NCBI GenBank assembly: GCA_902782955.1
Contig: CACZPD010000077.1
Location: forward strand, 1 to 11,222
DNA: 11,222 nucleotides
DNA from: an uncultured Erysipelotrichaceae bacterium
GTDB taxonomy: Bacteria > Bacillota_I > Bacilli_A > Erysipelotrichales > Erysipelotrichaceae
Reading direction: 5' to 3'
Part shown: in pieces, positions 1 to 6,398 of the stretch
How the letters are laid out: the number at the start of each line of letters is the position of its first letter
Numbering within the stretch: the first letter of the stretch is position 1
The notes under the pieces: generated by a model
Told to the model about the DNA's origin: nothing
The model's database searches: none
Seen by the model: only the letters and a program-made list of their open reading frames with translations
Made by a program: the position numbers and the translations under genes

Positions 1-2
1 CC

Positions 3-128
3 GCGCCGGAAGTTCTCCTGGAGAATGTGCACAAAGCCGCTGATGCCTTCGGCGGTGAAGAACAGTTCGACGATCTGACGATGCTGTGCATAAGGTACTT
101 CGGCCTTTCAAAAAACAATGAACACTGA
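3..128 (+). CDS. C-terminal end of PP2C/SpoIIE-type serine phosphatase (partial)
   Basis: Only the last 41 codons are inside the window; the open frame runs in from the left edge and stops at TGA 126-128. The decisive stretch is EEQFDDLTMLCIRYFG (codons 57-104). The FDDLTML(L/C/V)xRY signature is the metal-binding end of the PP2C-like SpoIIE/RsbU phosphatases, where the paired aspartates belong to the metal site. Members of that family remove phosphate from serine on anti-sigma-factor antagonists or similar signalling proteins. Which input domain (membrane, PAS, GAF) sits upstream cannot be seen, so the target is unknown. The gene ends directly in a strong hairpin terminator. Family assignment is fairly safe from this short motif; the exact role is not determined. 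Confidence 0.75.
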   Translation, partial: APEVLLENVHKAADAFGGEEQFDDLTMLCIRYFGLSKNNEH

Positions 129-156
129 CACAGAAACCACGGTTTCTGTGTTTTTC
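128..156 (+). terminator. Rho-independent terminator after the phosphatase gene
   Basis: Perfect 10-bp inverted repeat CACAGAAACC (129-138) / GGTTTCTGTG (141-150) followed by TTTTT (151-155). The formal loop is 2 nt, so the innermost pair probably opens to give a 4-nt loop. It begins at the stop codon of the upstream gene. Confidence 0.85.
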
Positions 157-213
157 TGTTTCCCATAAGCGGAAAATGTGGCATGATAGTGATTGTTGCA
201 AAAGGAGTTAAGT

Positions 214-1044
214 ATGAAGATCGCAGTAACATATGAAAACGGAAATATCTTCCAGCATTTCGGAAGAACAGAAACATTCAAGATCTATGAAATTGAAAAC
301 AATACGGTCATCTCTTCGGAAGTGACCGGTACGGAAGGACATGCCCACGAAGCGCTTGCGGATTTCCTGAAAGCACAGGGCATTGAAGTCCTGATCTGCG
401 GCGGTATGGGTCCAGGGGCACAGAACGCCCTGGCACAGGCCGGCATCGAAGTTTATGCAGGCGCGGAAGGCAGCTGTGATGAAGCTGTTGAAAAATACCT
501 CAAAGGCGAGCTGACTTCCACCGGTGTCAATTGTGATCACCATCAGGAAGAACAGGAAGGCTGTGATCCGGAACAATGCGCTTCCTGCCCGGGCTGCACA
601 CCGCAGATCATCCTGGAAGGAAAGAATGCAGGAAAGACTGTCCGCGTACACTACCGCGGGACATTCAATGACGGCACCCAGTTTGATTCCTCCTATGACC
701 GCGGGGAACCGCTGGAATTCATCAGCGGCGCAGGCATGATGATCGCCGGATTCGACAAGGCAGTTGTCGATATGGAACCGGGTGAGATCACAGACATCCA
801 CCTGATGCCGGAAGAAGCCTACGGCATGCCGAATCCGAATGCGGTATTTACCGTACGCATTGCCGAACTGCCGGGATCGGAAGGTCTTGAAAAAGACCAG
901 GTCGTATTCCTGCAGACAGAAGCAGGCTATCCGATGCGCGTCAGAGTCGCGGATAAGACAGAAACAGATATCACATTCGATGCCAACCATGAAATGGCAG
1001 GCAAGGAACTGAATTTCCGCATTGAACTCGTCGAAGTACGATGA
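214..1044 (+). CDS. NifX-like domain fused through a Cys/His-rich linker to a SlyD-like FKBP prolyl isomerase
   Basis: 276 residues. Residues 1-105 resemble the NifB/NifX dinitrogenase iron-molybdenum-cofactor family (MKIAVTYENGNIFQHFG start; ICGGMGPGAQNAL at 61-73; GIEVYAG at 77-83). Residues 106-130 are a linker with C107, H109, H110, C117, C122, C125 and C128, probably binding metal. Residues 131-276 are an FKBP domain of SlyD architecture: VRVHYRGTF (143-151), GTQFDSS (154-160), then an inserted chaperone flap from about 200 to 262, closing with NHEMAGKELNFRIELVEV. SlyD proteins isomerise prolyl bonds, chaperone and bind nickel; standalone NifX-like proteins carry or sense metal clusters. 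A combined metal-handling chaperone is inference. The start at 214 is chosen because AAGGAG at 202-207 sits 6 nt upstream; an in-frame TTG at 193 lacks a ribosome site. It is a single gene between two terminators. Confidence 0.85.
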   Translation: MKIAVTYENGNIFQHFGRTETFKIYEIENNTVISSEVTGTEGHAHEALADFLKAQGIEVLICGGMGPGAQNALAQAGIEVYAGAEGSCDEAVEKYLKGELTSTGVNCDHHQEEQEGCDPEQCASCPGCTPQIILEGKNAGKTVRVHYRGTFNDGTQFDSSYDRGEPLEFISGAGMMIAGFDKAVVDMEPGEITDIHLMPEEAYGMPNPNAVFTVRIAELPGSEGLEKDQVVFLQTEAGYPMRVRVADKTETDITFDANHEMAGKELNFRIELVEVR

Positions 1045-1047
1045 ACG

Positions 1048-1082
1048 AAAATACCGGATCTTAATTGATCCGGTATTTTTAT
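1048..1082 (+). terminator. Rho-independent terminator after the NifX-FKBP gene
   Basis: AATACCGGATC (1050-1060), loop TTAATT, GATCCGGTATT (1067-1077), then continuing T residues to 1080. The 11-bp stem is perfect, and it lies 3 nt after the TGA stop at 1042-1044. Confidence 0.9.
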
Positions 1083-1208
1083 TTGCCCCATATTTTCCGG
1101 ATAACTCTTTATCAAAAAAGCAGCACTCTACGCATTCTTTTGGGGAATATATTTATATATAAGCAGATGATGATGGATAATCATGCATAATAATCACAAA
1201 ATCAAAGC

Positions 1209-1243
1209 CTATAGAATAAAGTAGAGAATAACTATAGAATAAA
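1209..1243 (+). repeat. 12-bp direct repeat in front of the broken AlbA_2 gene
   Basis: CTATAGAATAAA occurs at 1209-1220 and again at 1232-1243, 23 nt apart start to start, just upstream of the AAGGAG (1244-1249) that serves the pseudogene. Two identical sites about two helical turns apart could be an operator or duplicated -10-like sequence (TATAGA). It may also be chance in AT-rich DNA. Confidence 0.5.
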
Positions 1244-1260
1244 AAGGAGATTGCCGCTAA

Positions 1261-2545
1261 ATGAATCTTGGCATAGAAACTGAATACATAGAATTTTAAA
1301 CTTCCACTTCCCAGACAACAAGAGCACTTGAATCTTTGGTGGCCATGCTAAATAAACATGGTGAAGGAGAATTGTATTTCGGCGTTGCAGATAACGGCGA
1401 TGTAATTGGACAGAACATAGGAAAAAAACGATCAAGGATCTGTCAGACGCAATAATGACTCGGATAAAAAACCAACCGTTATCCCGGATATATCTCTTGA
1501 GACATACGGTTGTCAATCAGTGATCAAAGTGCATATCAGAGGCAATAATAAGCCTTACTCAGCTGATGGAAGATATCTGATCCGTTCCGGCAGTGAGAAT
1601 AAGAAAATTGAACCTGAATTACTGAAAGAACTTGTTTTCACGAATTCTCCCGAGTCTATTTTGGATATGGAATCTTTCAATCAGGATCTGATATTCAGTC
1701 AGCTGAAACAGTTGTACATTACACATGGTTTCACGATTGACAGCCAGACTTTCCCGAAAAATACAGGTTTGTTATGCACTGACGGAAAACATAATCTGCT
1801 TGCTGATATTCTGTCCGACAACAATAATTGTTCCATTAAAGTTGTCAGATTTAAGGGTAATGATAAAACAGAAATAGTTCTGAGAAATGAGTATGGTTAT
1901 AAATGCATGCTAATTGCGATGGAACAAGCTCTGGACTATGTCAATTCCCTGAATGAAACACGAATAGAACTGAGCGGCAGCGCTGTAAGAAAAGAAATCA
2001 GGCTGTTTGATGAACAATGTCTCAGAGAAGCATGGAGCAATGCATGCCTTCATACAAAATGGTCGGCAATGATTCCGCCTGTCATGTATATTTTCAATGA
2101 TAGAATAGAAATTGTTTCCACCGGCGGACTTCCGATTGATTATGCATTGGAGGATTTTTATGCAGGCATCAGCCATCCCGTAAACCGGCAACTTCAGAAG
2201 ATAATGGGGCAGCTCGGTATTGTCGAACAAACAGGACATGGAGTTCCTGCAATTGTAAGTAAATACGGAAAAGAAGCATTCAATATTTCCGATCATCGTA
2301 TTATTGTCACATTGCAATTCCCGTTCATGCCGGAAGGAGGTAACACTGACTACTCCTCATTGACACTGTCCCAAAAGAAAGTATTGACCGCAATTAAAAC
2401 ACAGCCAACGATCAAAACAAATGAGCTGACTGCTGTAACAGGTCTTAAGATAGCCCGCATCAATCAGATTATCCGGGAATTGAAAGATCTTGACCGGTTG
2501 GAGAGGATCGGATCCAACAAAACAGGTTACTGGAAAGTAAACTGA
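1261..2545 (+). pseudogene. Decayed AlbA_2 / HATPase_c_4 (RecG-related) putative transcriptional regulator
   Basis: The start is ATG 1261 with AAGGAG at 1244-1249. The frame reads MNLGIETEYIEF and hits TAA at 1297-1299, where the family normally has Lys (AAA to TAA). It continues in the same frame as an AlbA_2 DNA-binding domain (ALESLVAMLNKHGEGELYFG) up to GKK. A run of seven A (1422-1428) where eight are needed moves the frame, giving TIKDLSDAIMTRIK. A second A run at 1466-1471 moves it again into PTVIPDISLETYG. From 1520 to 2545 the frame is intact for 341 codons: end of AlbA_2, an ATPase-like HATPase_c_4 region (CLREAWSNACLH; STGGLPIDY; EQTGHGVPAIV), and a C-terminal winged helix. GTG 1520 has no ribosome site, so the long frame is not a convincing separate gene. 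The region is visibly more AT-rich than its neighbours, suggesting acquisition. Both indels are in poly-A, so sequencing error cannot be excluded for those two. Confidence 0.85.
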
Positions 2546-2567
2546 TTTTTTTCCTTTAAGCTGGGGT

Positions 2568-3077
2568 TCACGGCATTTTTATAGTTGTATGATCCTGTCT
2601 GTATATTTCCATAAATACATGATCATCTTTGCGGTCATATTCCCTGTATCCGCATTTCTCATATACATGGATCGCTCTCGCATTTTCCGGATCAGCACGC
2701 AGGAAGATCCTGGTCAGGCCCAGACCGTTCATGCCGTATCCGATCATAGCGGAAACAGCTTCCGTACCGAATCCCCGATCCTGCATAGCGGCAGTGATGG
2801 CAATGCCGAATTCCCCTTCCGTTTCCTTCAGATTCATCAGTTCGGTATTTCCGATAAACTTGCCCGTACTCTTTTCGATCATGGAAAAGACAGGTGCCTC
2901 TTCTTTCAGTTTTGACTGTACCCATTCCGCTTCCTGTTCCGCAGTAAAAGTCATATTTCTTGTACCCAGGAACCGGTTGACGTTCTCATAATCATTGACC
3001 ATGGTTAGATAATCATTGATCAGACACTCAGACACCTTCACAAAGCTGATCCTCTCAGTTTCAAATACCTGTTTCAT
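2568..3077 (-). CDS. GNAT-family N-acetyltransferase (RimJ/RimL-like)
   Basis: 169 residues. N-acetyltransferases of this type move acetyl from acetyl-CoA to an amine of a protein N-terminus or small molecule. Visible landmarks are the RimJ/RimL-like opening FETERISFVKV (5-15), the domain start KFIGNTELMNL (73-83), the acetyl-CoA pyrophosphate loop QDRGFGTEA (99-107) and the terminal ADPENARAIHVYEKCGY (128-144) typical of the family. The start at 3077 was chosen because AGGAGG (3083-3088 region on the minus strand) lies 6 nt upstream; the frame stays open 21 codons further but without a ribosome site. It converges on the pseudogene, with 22 nt between the two stops and no clear terminator. 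The substrate cannot be told from the sequence. Confidence 0.88.
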   Translation of the reverse strand: MKQVFETERISFVKVSECLINDYLTMVNDYENVNRFLGTRNMTFTAEQEAEWVQSKLKEEAPVFSMIEKSTGKFIGNTELMNLKETEGEFGIAITAAMQDRGFGTEAVSAMIGYGMNGLGLTRIFLRADPENARAIHVYEKCGYREYDRKDDHVFMEIYRQDHTTIKMP

Positions 3078-3173
3078 AAAACACCTCCTGCAAGACATGG
3101 AAATTTCAGACAGTATAACACGGAAACCACTCTCAGGCATAACTATGGATCATGCCTTGTCCTGAAACGGCAC

Positions 3174-3213
3174 CTGTTATTTATGACGTTATTCGTTATA
3201 ATAAAAATAACAG
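3174..3213 (+). promoter_or_regulatory. Promoter with 9-bp inverted repeat (possible operator) for the ABM monooxygenase gene
   Basis: A perfect -10 box TATAAT lies at 3197-3202, with a weak -35 (CTGTTA, 3174-3179) 17 nt upstream. The promoter is bracketed by exact inverted arms CTGTTATTT (3174-3182) and AAATAACAG (3205-3213). The left arm covers the -35 region and the right arm the probable transcription start. A dimeric repressor binding both arms would block the promoter; that is inference. Confidence 0.5.
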
Positions 3214-3229
3214 ACAAGGAGAATCCATC

Positions 3230-3562
3230 ATGAGTATTACAGTCAATCTTCGCTACAAAGGCAAAAACGGCAGTGCCCTTGCTTTCGCAAAGGAAATGAC
3301 GGAAAGTGGAACAGTAGCTGCCATCAGGGCAGAGGCAGGCAACCTGCGCTATCATTATTACCAGGATCTCGAAGATCCCGAAACGATCCTTCTGATCGAC
3401 CAGTGGGCAGATCAGGAAGCACTGGATGTCCACCACGCTTCCCCGATGATGAAAACACTCGCAGAATTAAGAGACAAATACGATCTGCATATGAGCGTGG
3501 AACGCTTCAAGTCCGACGAGGACGGAATTCCCGAATCCGACAAGGCATTTATCCGTCAGTAA
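3230..3562 (+). CDS. ABM-domain (antibiotic biosynthesis monooxygenase-like) protein, putative quinol monooxygenase
   Basis: 110 residues, about the usual length of the small dimeric ABM/YgiN-like alpha-beta barrel proteins. Visible features: the first strand MSITVNLRYKGK, EAGNLRYHYYQDLEDPETILLIDQW (35-59; the usual E-G-x-x-x-Y-x-y pattern), and ALDVHHASPMMKTL (64-77), where the paired histidines and the ASP sequence match the family. Members oxidise quinols or similar aromatics without a cofactor, or bind heme or act as binding proteins, so the reaction is unknown. The start at 3230 has AAGGAG (3216-3221) 8 nt upstream; the frame is open further left to 3152 with no ribosome site. It is a single gene between its own promoter/operator and a terminator. 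Confidence 0.85.
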   Translation: MSITVNLRYKGKNGSALAFAKEMTESGTVAAIRAEAGNLRYHYYQDLEDPETILLIDQWADQEALDVHHASPMMKTLAELRDKYDLHMSVERFKSDEDGIPESDKAFIRQ

Positions 3563-3589
3563 ACTGTGTCCCCGGGCACGGTTTTTTTA
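3561..3589 (+). terminator. Rho-independent terminator after the ABM gene
   Basis: AAACTGTG (3561-3568) pairs with CACGGTTT (3577-3584, one G-T wobble) and is followed by T residues to 3588. The hairpin starts inside the TAA stop codon. On the minus strand there is no T tract, so it probably does not stop transcripts of the converging transporter gene. Confidence 0.75.
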
Positions 3590-4447
3590 TTGATTCAGCA
3601 AAACGATCGCAATCAGGACCAGGATCACTCCGGCAGCCTGTCTCCGTGTCAGCTTTTCATGGAAGAACAGGGAGCTGACGAAGGTGACGATCAGGATCGT
3701 CCCGGATGAGAAGACAGGATAGACGATAAAAGCCGGGATACCGTTCAATGCTTTCAGCAGTAAAGCGGCTGAGAAATAATTCGGAATACCGACCAGGATC
3801 CCTGCAAGAAGATCGCGGAAAGACAGTTTCTTCCCGCCTTTCTTTGTCTCACGTACCAGCAGGAACAGAGTGATCAGCGAAGCGAGGAAAAAGAGAATGA
3901 AAAAATAAACAGGCTCTTCATTGCGCGTACCGTAAATGCTGTAGATCTTGGCCATGGAATCGGACATGCCGTTCGTAAACAAAACTGCCAGCAATAACCC
4001 CAGACTGAAATCCGCAGTTTCCCGGTCCGCTTTCTGACTCTGTGAAAAAAACCAGACGGAAATAATGACAATGACCAGGCCAAGCATCTGCAGAAGACCG
4101 GGCTTTTCATGAAAAAGCAGAAAACTGAGGGCAAGAGGCACCAGCAGCCCGAGTTTTGAAAAGGCACTGGAAAGAATGGCGCCGTTGCGTCCGATACTGA
4201 CCTGTATGCACACAAGCGAAAGCACAAACAGAAAGCCGCCCGCCAGCCCGCACAGATAAACTGCAGGAGGCGCCTGCAGGATTATTGCCTTGTCGCTGAC
4301 GAACAGAAATCCTGTCAATGTACAAGTCAGATAGTTTCCGAGTATGATGCCGTAGCGGTTGTTTTCTTCCGAGCGGAACATGCGCAAAACAAGTGCCATA
4401 CAGGCACTGCATGTCATCGCGAGCAATAAAGAGATTCCCGGATTCAT
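3587..4447 (-). CDS. EamA/DMT-family transporter
   Basis: About 286 residues with ten hydrophobic segments in two five-helix halves, the layout of EamA drug/metabolite transporters in the cytoplasmic membrane. Marks include the N-terminal helix NPGISLLLAMTCSACMALVL, FSKLGLLVPLALSFLLFHEKPGLLQMLGLVIVIISVW ending half one, and FHEKLTRRQAAGVILVLIAIVLLNQ ending half two; the repeated FHEK before the last helix of each half is a family hallmark. Two start codons compete. ATG at 4453 is only 3 nt from the AGGAGG (4457-4462 on the minus strand), while ATG at 4447 is 9 nt away, so the shorter form is preferred. The substrate is unknown. A -10-like TATGAT lies at 4478-4483 on the minus strand, without a good -35. 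Confidence 0.88.
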   Translation of the reverse strand: MNPGISLLLAMTCSACMALVLRMFRSEENNRYGIILGNYLTCTLTGFLFVSDKAIILQAPPAVYLCGLAGGFLFVLSLVCIQVSIGRNGAILSSAFSKLGLLVPLALSFLLFHEKPGLLQMLGLVIVIISVWFFSQSQKADRETADFSLGLLLAVLFTNGMSDSMAKIYSIYGTRNEEPVYFFILFFLASLITLFLLVRETKKGGKKLSFRDLLAGILVGIPNYFSAALLLKALNGIPAFIVYPVFSSGTILIVTFVSSLFFHEKLTRRQAAGVILVLIAIVLLNQ

Positions 4448-4503
4448 GTACATGTTCCTCCTGAAAACTGAAATCTGATCATATCTGTAAGGAAAAAAGC
4501 CGC

Positions 4504-4520
4504 TGGCATATTTTCTGCAT
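4504..4520 (+). promoter_or_regulatory. Sigma-54-like promoter element, copy 1
   Basis: TGGCATATTTTCTGCAT fits the -24/-12 sigma-54 pattern (TGGCACG-N4-TTGCW): GG at 4505-4506 and GC at 4517-4518 are separated by exactly 10 nt, with one mismatch in the -12 box. It is 58 nt upstream of the start codon at 4562. It is almost identical to the element at 8958. No rpoN or activator gene is in the window. A shared operator for another regulator is the alternative. Confidence 0.5.
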
Positions 4521-4561
4521 ATGCCTCCCGTTAGGATGGTGTATACAAAAGGGAGGGACTT

Positions 4562-4909
4562 ATGAAAAAGAACAAATGTCTGCTGATCGCTGCCGTCATC
4601 GGCACAGCCTATCTCGTCTACGTCGTTTCACATTTCGCGGGTGCCGTTACCGGCTCCGATGCCACAAGGGCCGCAGGCGGTGCGCTTGCCTCAATGATCG
4701 TTGCACCGCATGTGATCGCCACACTGGTTGCCGTCATCTTCAACTGGATCGGCTTTGCCATGAATGCCCGCTGGGCTGCGCTGACTGCTGCTATCCTGTA
4801 CGCAGTCGCACTGGTACTGTTCGCCTTGTATTTCATGTTCGTCATCGTCGAAATGATCCTCTGCTTTGTAGGATACGCACAGATGAAAAAAACAGAAACC
4901 GTTGTATAG
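4562..4909 (+). CDS. Small three-helix membrane protein of unknown function
   Basis: 115 residues, not assigned to a named family with confidence. The sequence begins MKKNK and has hydrophobic segments at about 7-29, 42-66 (ASMIVAPHVIATLVAVIFNWIGFAM) and 71-105, ending in a short polar tail QMKKTETVV. This predicts a three-helix cytoplasmic-membrane protein with no catalytic motif. The first segment could be read as a signal peptide, but there is no clear cleavage site and the rest is also hydrophobic. The start is fixed by GGGAGG at 4551-4556, 5 nt upstream. Transcription may start from the sigma-54-like element 58 nt before the start, shared with two other genes here; a -10-like TATACA (4542-4547) is also present. 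It ends in a strong terminator and so is a single-gene unit. Confidence 0.8.
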   Translation: MKKNKCLLIAAVIGTAYLVYVVSHFAGAVTGSDATRAAGGALASMIVAPHVIATLVAVIFNWIGFAMNARWAALTAAILYAVALVLFALYFMFVIVEMILCFVGYAQMKKTETVV

Positions 4910-4927
4910 ACAAAACATCAATTCCAA

Positions 4928-4961
4928 AATATCGGGAGTCTTCACTCCCGGTATTTTTTTA
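4928..4961 (+). terminator. Rho-independent terminator after the small membrane protein gene
   Basis: ATATCGGGAGT (4929-4939), loop CTTC, ACTCCCGGTAT (4944-4954, one wobble pair), then TTTTTT. It lies in the gap between this gene and the converging WYL gene. The A-rich left side is too short for efficient stopping on the minus strand. Confidence 0.9.
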
Positions 4962-4972
4962 TTTTACATGTC

Positions 4973-5935
4973 TTACTGAATGGCTCTGAGCCTTTCTTTC
5001 ATCTTTTCCTTCACATTCTGCGGATCCACGATCTCAATGGCATCCAGGAACTGCTGGGCAAGGAACAGCGCGCCGTTCTCCGTTGTCCGGATATGTGCGA
5101 AGAAGTATCCGTCCTCCCCCTGCTGTACCTTGAGCGATGTGCCGAAGATATCGATCATCTGGTCCATGATCCTGTCCTGGCATTTATAGGTGACCGGGAT
5201 CACATCGCCGGCAAACATGAACAGTTTGTTTTCAGCGTAGCGGTACGCTTCCGTTTCTCCTGCCCTTGTCAGTGACCTGACCTGTTCCTCCAGAATGACC
5301 GGGTCCTTGATCTTGTCGATCCGGTAATGAATGAAGTTGCTGTAGCGGGGATTCGTGCAGATCAGATACGGTCTGGAATCCTGATATACGATATACCTTG
5401 GTTCCACGATATACGGCTCTGCCCTTTTCGGTGTGAGCCTCTTCCTGCTGTTGTAATGCATATAGGTAAACTGCAGCGTCTTTCTGTCCCGGATCGCTTC
5501 CGAAATGATCTCGATATTGTAGAACAGGGATTTGCTGTCGGTCTTCAGCCGGTTGGGCATATATACCGATTCCCGGAATTCCTTCTGCTGGTGGACGGAC
5601 AGCGTCTTCAGCAATTTATCGATGAGCTCGCTGCTCTGTTTCTGGTCGATGAAATGGGACGCATGGATGGCATTGCACAATAACAGTACTTCACCCTTTT
5701 CAAACTGCCTTCCGGCCAGATAATATCCCTTCCTGTTGTCTGCGTAGTCGGATACTTCATACCCGGCCTGCCGCAGCAGTTCGATATTGGCATATAATGT
5801 ACGCCGCTCTATATCCAGGTTCAGCTGCCTGTTCAGTTTATCCATCAGGACACCGGCAGGCATGATATGGTTCTCGTCTGTTTCTTCCTGCAGGATCTTC
5901 AATAACGCAAATGCGATCTGTTTTTTCTCTGCCAT
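4973..5935 (-). CDS. WYL-domain transcriptional regulator with N-terminal winged helix-turn-helix
   Basis: 320 residues, the usual length. Residues 1-75 form a DeoR/HTH_11-type winged helix (KKQIAFALLKIL; LDIERRTLYANIELLRQAGYEV as helix-turn-helix; YYLAGRQFEK wing). Residues 143-213 are the WYL domain, with IRDRKTLQFTY, AEPYIVEPRYIVYQDSRPYLIC and HYRIDKIKD. The name-giving WYL triad is replaced by PYL at 189-191, but the surrounding pattern holds. Residues 245-315 are the C-terminal WCX extension. WYL proteins are DNA-binding regulators that sense nucleic-acid or nucleotide-type ligands and often sit beside defence or DNA-damage genes. The start at 5935 has GGAGA about 9 nt upstream. Its promoter overlaps that of the divergent HIRAN gene, so it probably regulates itself and possibly that gene; this is inference. 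Confidence 0.9.
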   Translation of the reverse strand: MAEKKQIAFALLKILQEETDENHIMPAGVLMDKLNRQLNLDIERRTLYANIELLRQAGYEVSDYADNRKGYYLAGRQFEKGEVLLLCNAIHASHFIDQKQSSELIDKLLKTLSVHQQKEFRESVYMPNRLKTDSKSLFYNIEIISEAIRDRKTLQFTYMHYNSRKRLTPKRAEPYIVEPRYIVYQDSRPYLICTNPRYSNFIHYRIDKIKDPVILEEQVRSLTRAGETEAYRYAENKLFMFAGDVIPVTYKCQDRIMDQMIDIFGTSLKVQQGEDGYFFAHIRTTENGALFLAQQFLDAIEIVDPQNVKEKMKERLRAIQ

Positions 5936-5961
5936 GATCTAAATTCTCCAATGTTATTTCC

Positions 5962-5991
5962 ATTATACCGCTGGCACATTTTTTGTGTCTA
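5962..5991 (-). promoter_or_regulatory. Sigma-A promoter of the WYL regulator gene
   Basis: On the minus strand the -35 is TAGACA (plus 5986-5991, 5 of 6 to TTGACA), the spacer is 18 nt and the -10 is TATAAT (plus 5962-5967). The start codon is 27 nt downstream of the -10. It overlaps the plus-strand sigma-54-like element at 5972-5987. Confidence 0.7.
5972..5987 (+). promoter_or_regulatory. Sigma-54-like promoter element, copy 2 (HIRAN gene)
   Basis: TGGCACATTTTTTGTG has a perfect -24 half (TGGCAC) and a -12 half TTGTG in which the usual GC is GT at 5985-5986. It is 61 nt before the HIRAN start codon and shares CGCTGGCA plus ATTTT with the copies at 4504 and 8958. It overlaps the WYL gene's -35 box. 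Confidence 0.4.
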
Positions 5992-6032
5992 CTGTTCCTG
6001 TACTATACAGACAGACAGGAGAAATATGTTCT

Positions 6033-6335
6033 ATGAACGGATATTATATTACCATTACCCATATCAATGATTTTTACGGATATGACCACTACAGATGCGG
6101 CATGCCTCTCAGGCTCAGAAAAGATCATGACAATCCGTATGATGATGAAGCCATTACGGTTCTTGAATCCGGCGGCGCAAAATGCGGCTATGTGGCAAAC
6201 AGCACCGGTACGGTATGCAGGGGCACACACTCAGCAGGTTATATCTCTCATTTATTCGAAGAAGAAACAGACTGCACAGTGCGCTTTATCTGTGATGATT
6301 TTCTGATTGCGGAACTTCATACGGATAAATCCTGA
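6033..6335 (+). CDS. Stand-alone HIRAN-domain protein
   Basis: 100 residues forming one HIRAN domain: opening strand YYITITHINDFYGYDHY (4-20), LRLRKDHDNPYDDEAITVL (26-44, the conserved D-NPYD-x-x-A core) and KCGYVANS (50-57, the G-Y-V strand). HIRAN domains bind DNA, notably 3' single-stranded ends in eukaryotic HLTF; bacterial stand-alone copies are thought to recognise damaged or stalled DNA, but their role is not established. The start at 6033 is preferred because AGGAG (6017-6021) lies 11 nt upstream. An earlier in-frame start region from 5985 would sit in the promoter, and the ATG at 6026 is in a frame that stops within 15 codons. It is divergent from the WYL gene and followed after 63 nt by the macrodomain gene. 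Confidence 0.85.
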   Translation: MNGYYITITHINDFYGYDHYRCGMPLRLRKDHDNPYDDEAITVLESGGAKCGYVANSTGTVCRGTHSAGYISHLFEEETDCTVRFICDDFLIAELHTDKS

Positions 6336-6339
6336 ACCG

Positions 6340-6372
6340 TTGCGTCAATATTCTGATACATTATTATCAGAA
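6340..6372 (+). promoter_or_regulatory. Palindrome overlapping a probable promoter of the macrodomain gene
   Basis: TTCTGATA (6351-6358) and TATCAGAA (6365-6372) are exact inverted arms around CATTAT. A candidate sigma-A promoter runs through it: -35 TTGCGT (6340-6345), 16-nt spacer, -10 TATTAT (6362-6367). There is no T tract after the right arm, so an operator is more likely than a terminator of the HIRAN gene. Confidence 0.5.
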
Positions 6373-6398
6373 ACACTATTTCCGGACAGGAGGTTCTT

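Noticed and set aside
193..213. Longer N-terminus for the NifX-FKBP gene from TTG 193
   Set aside because: There is no ribosome site before it, while AAGGAG stands 6 nt before ATG 214, and the family begins MKIAV.
208..990. Antisense open frame of 260 codons opposite the NifX-FKBP gene
   Set aside because: No ribosome site and no recognisable domain; the plus-strand frame has two clear domains.
1520..2545. Independent gene from GTG 1520
   Set aside because: The start lacks a ribosome site and lies in the middle of the AlbA_2 region. The upstream remains in other frames complete the domain, so it is treated as part of the pseudogene.
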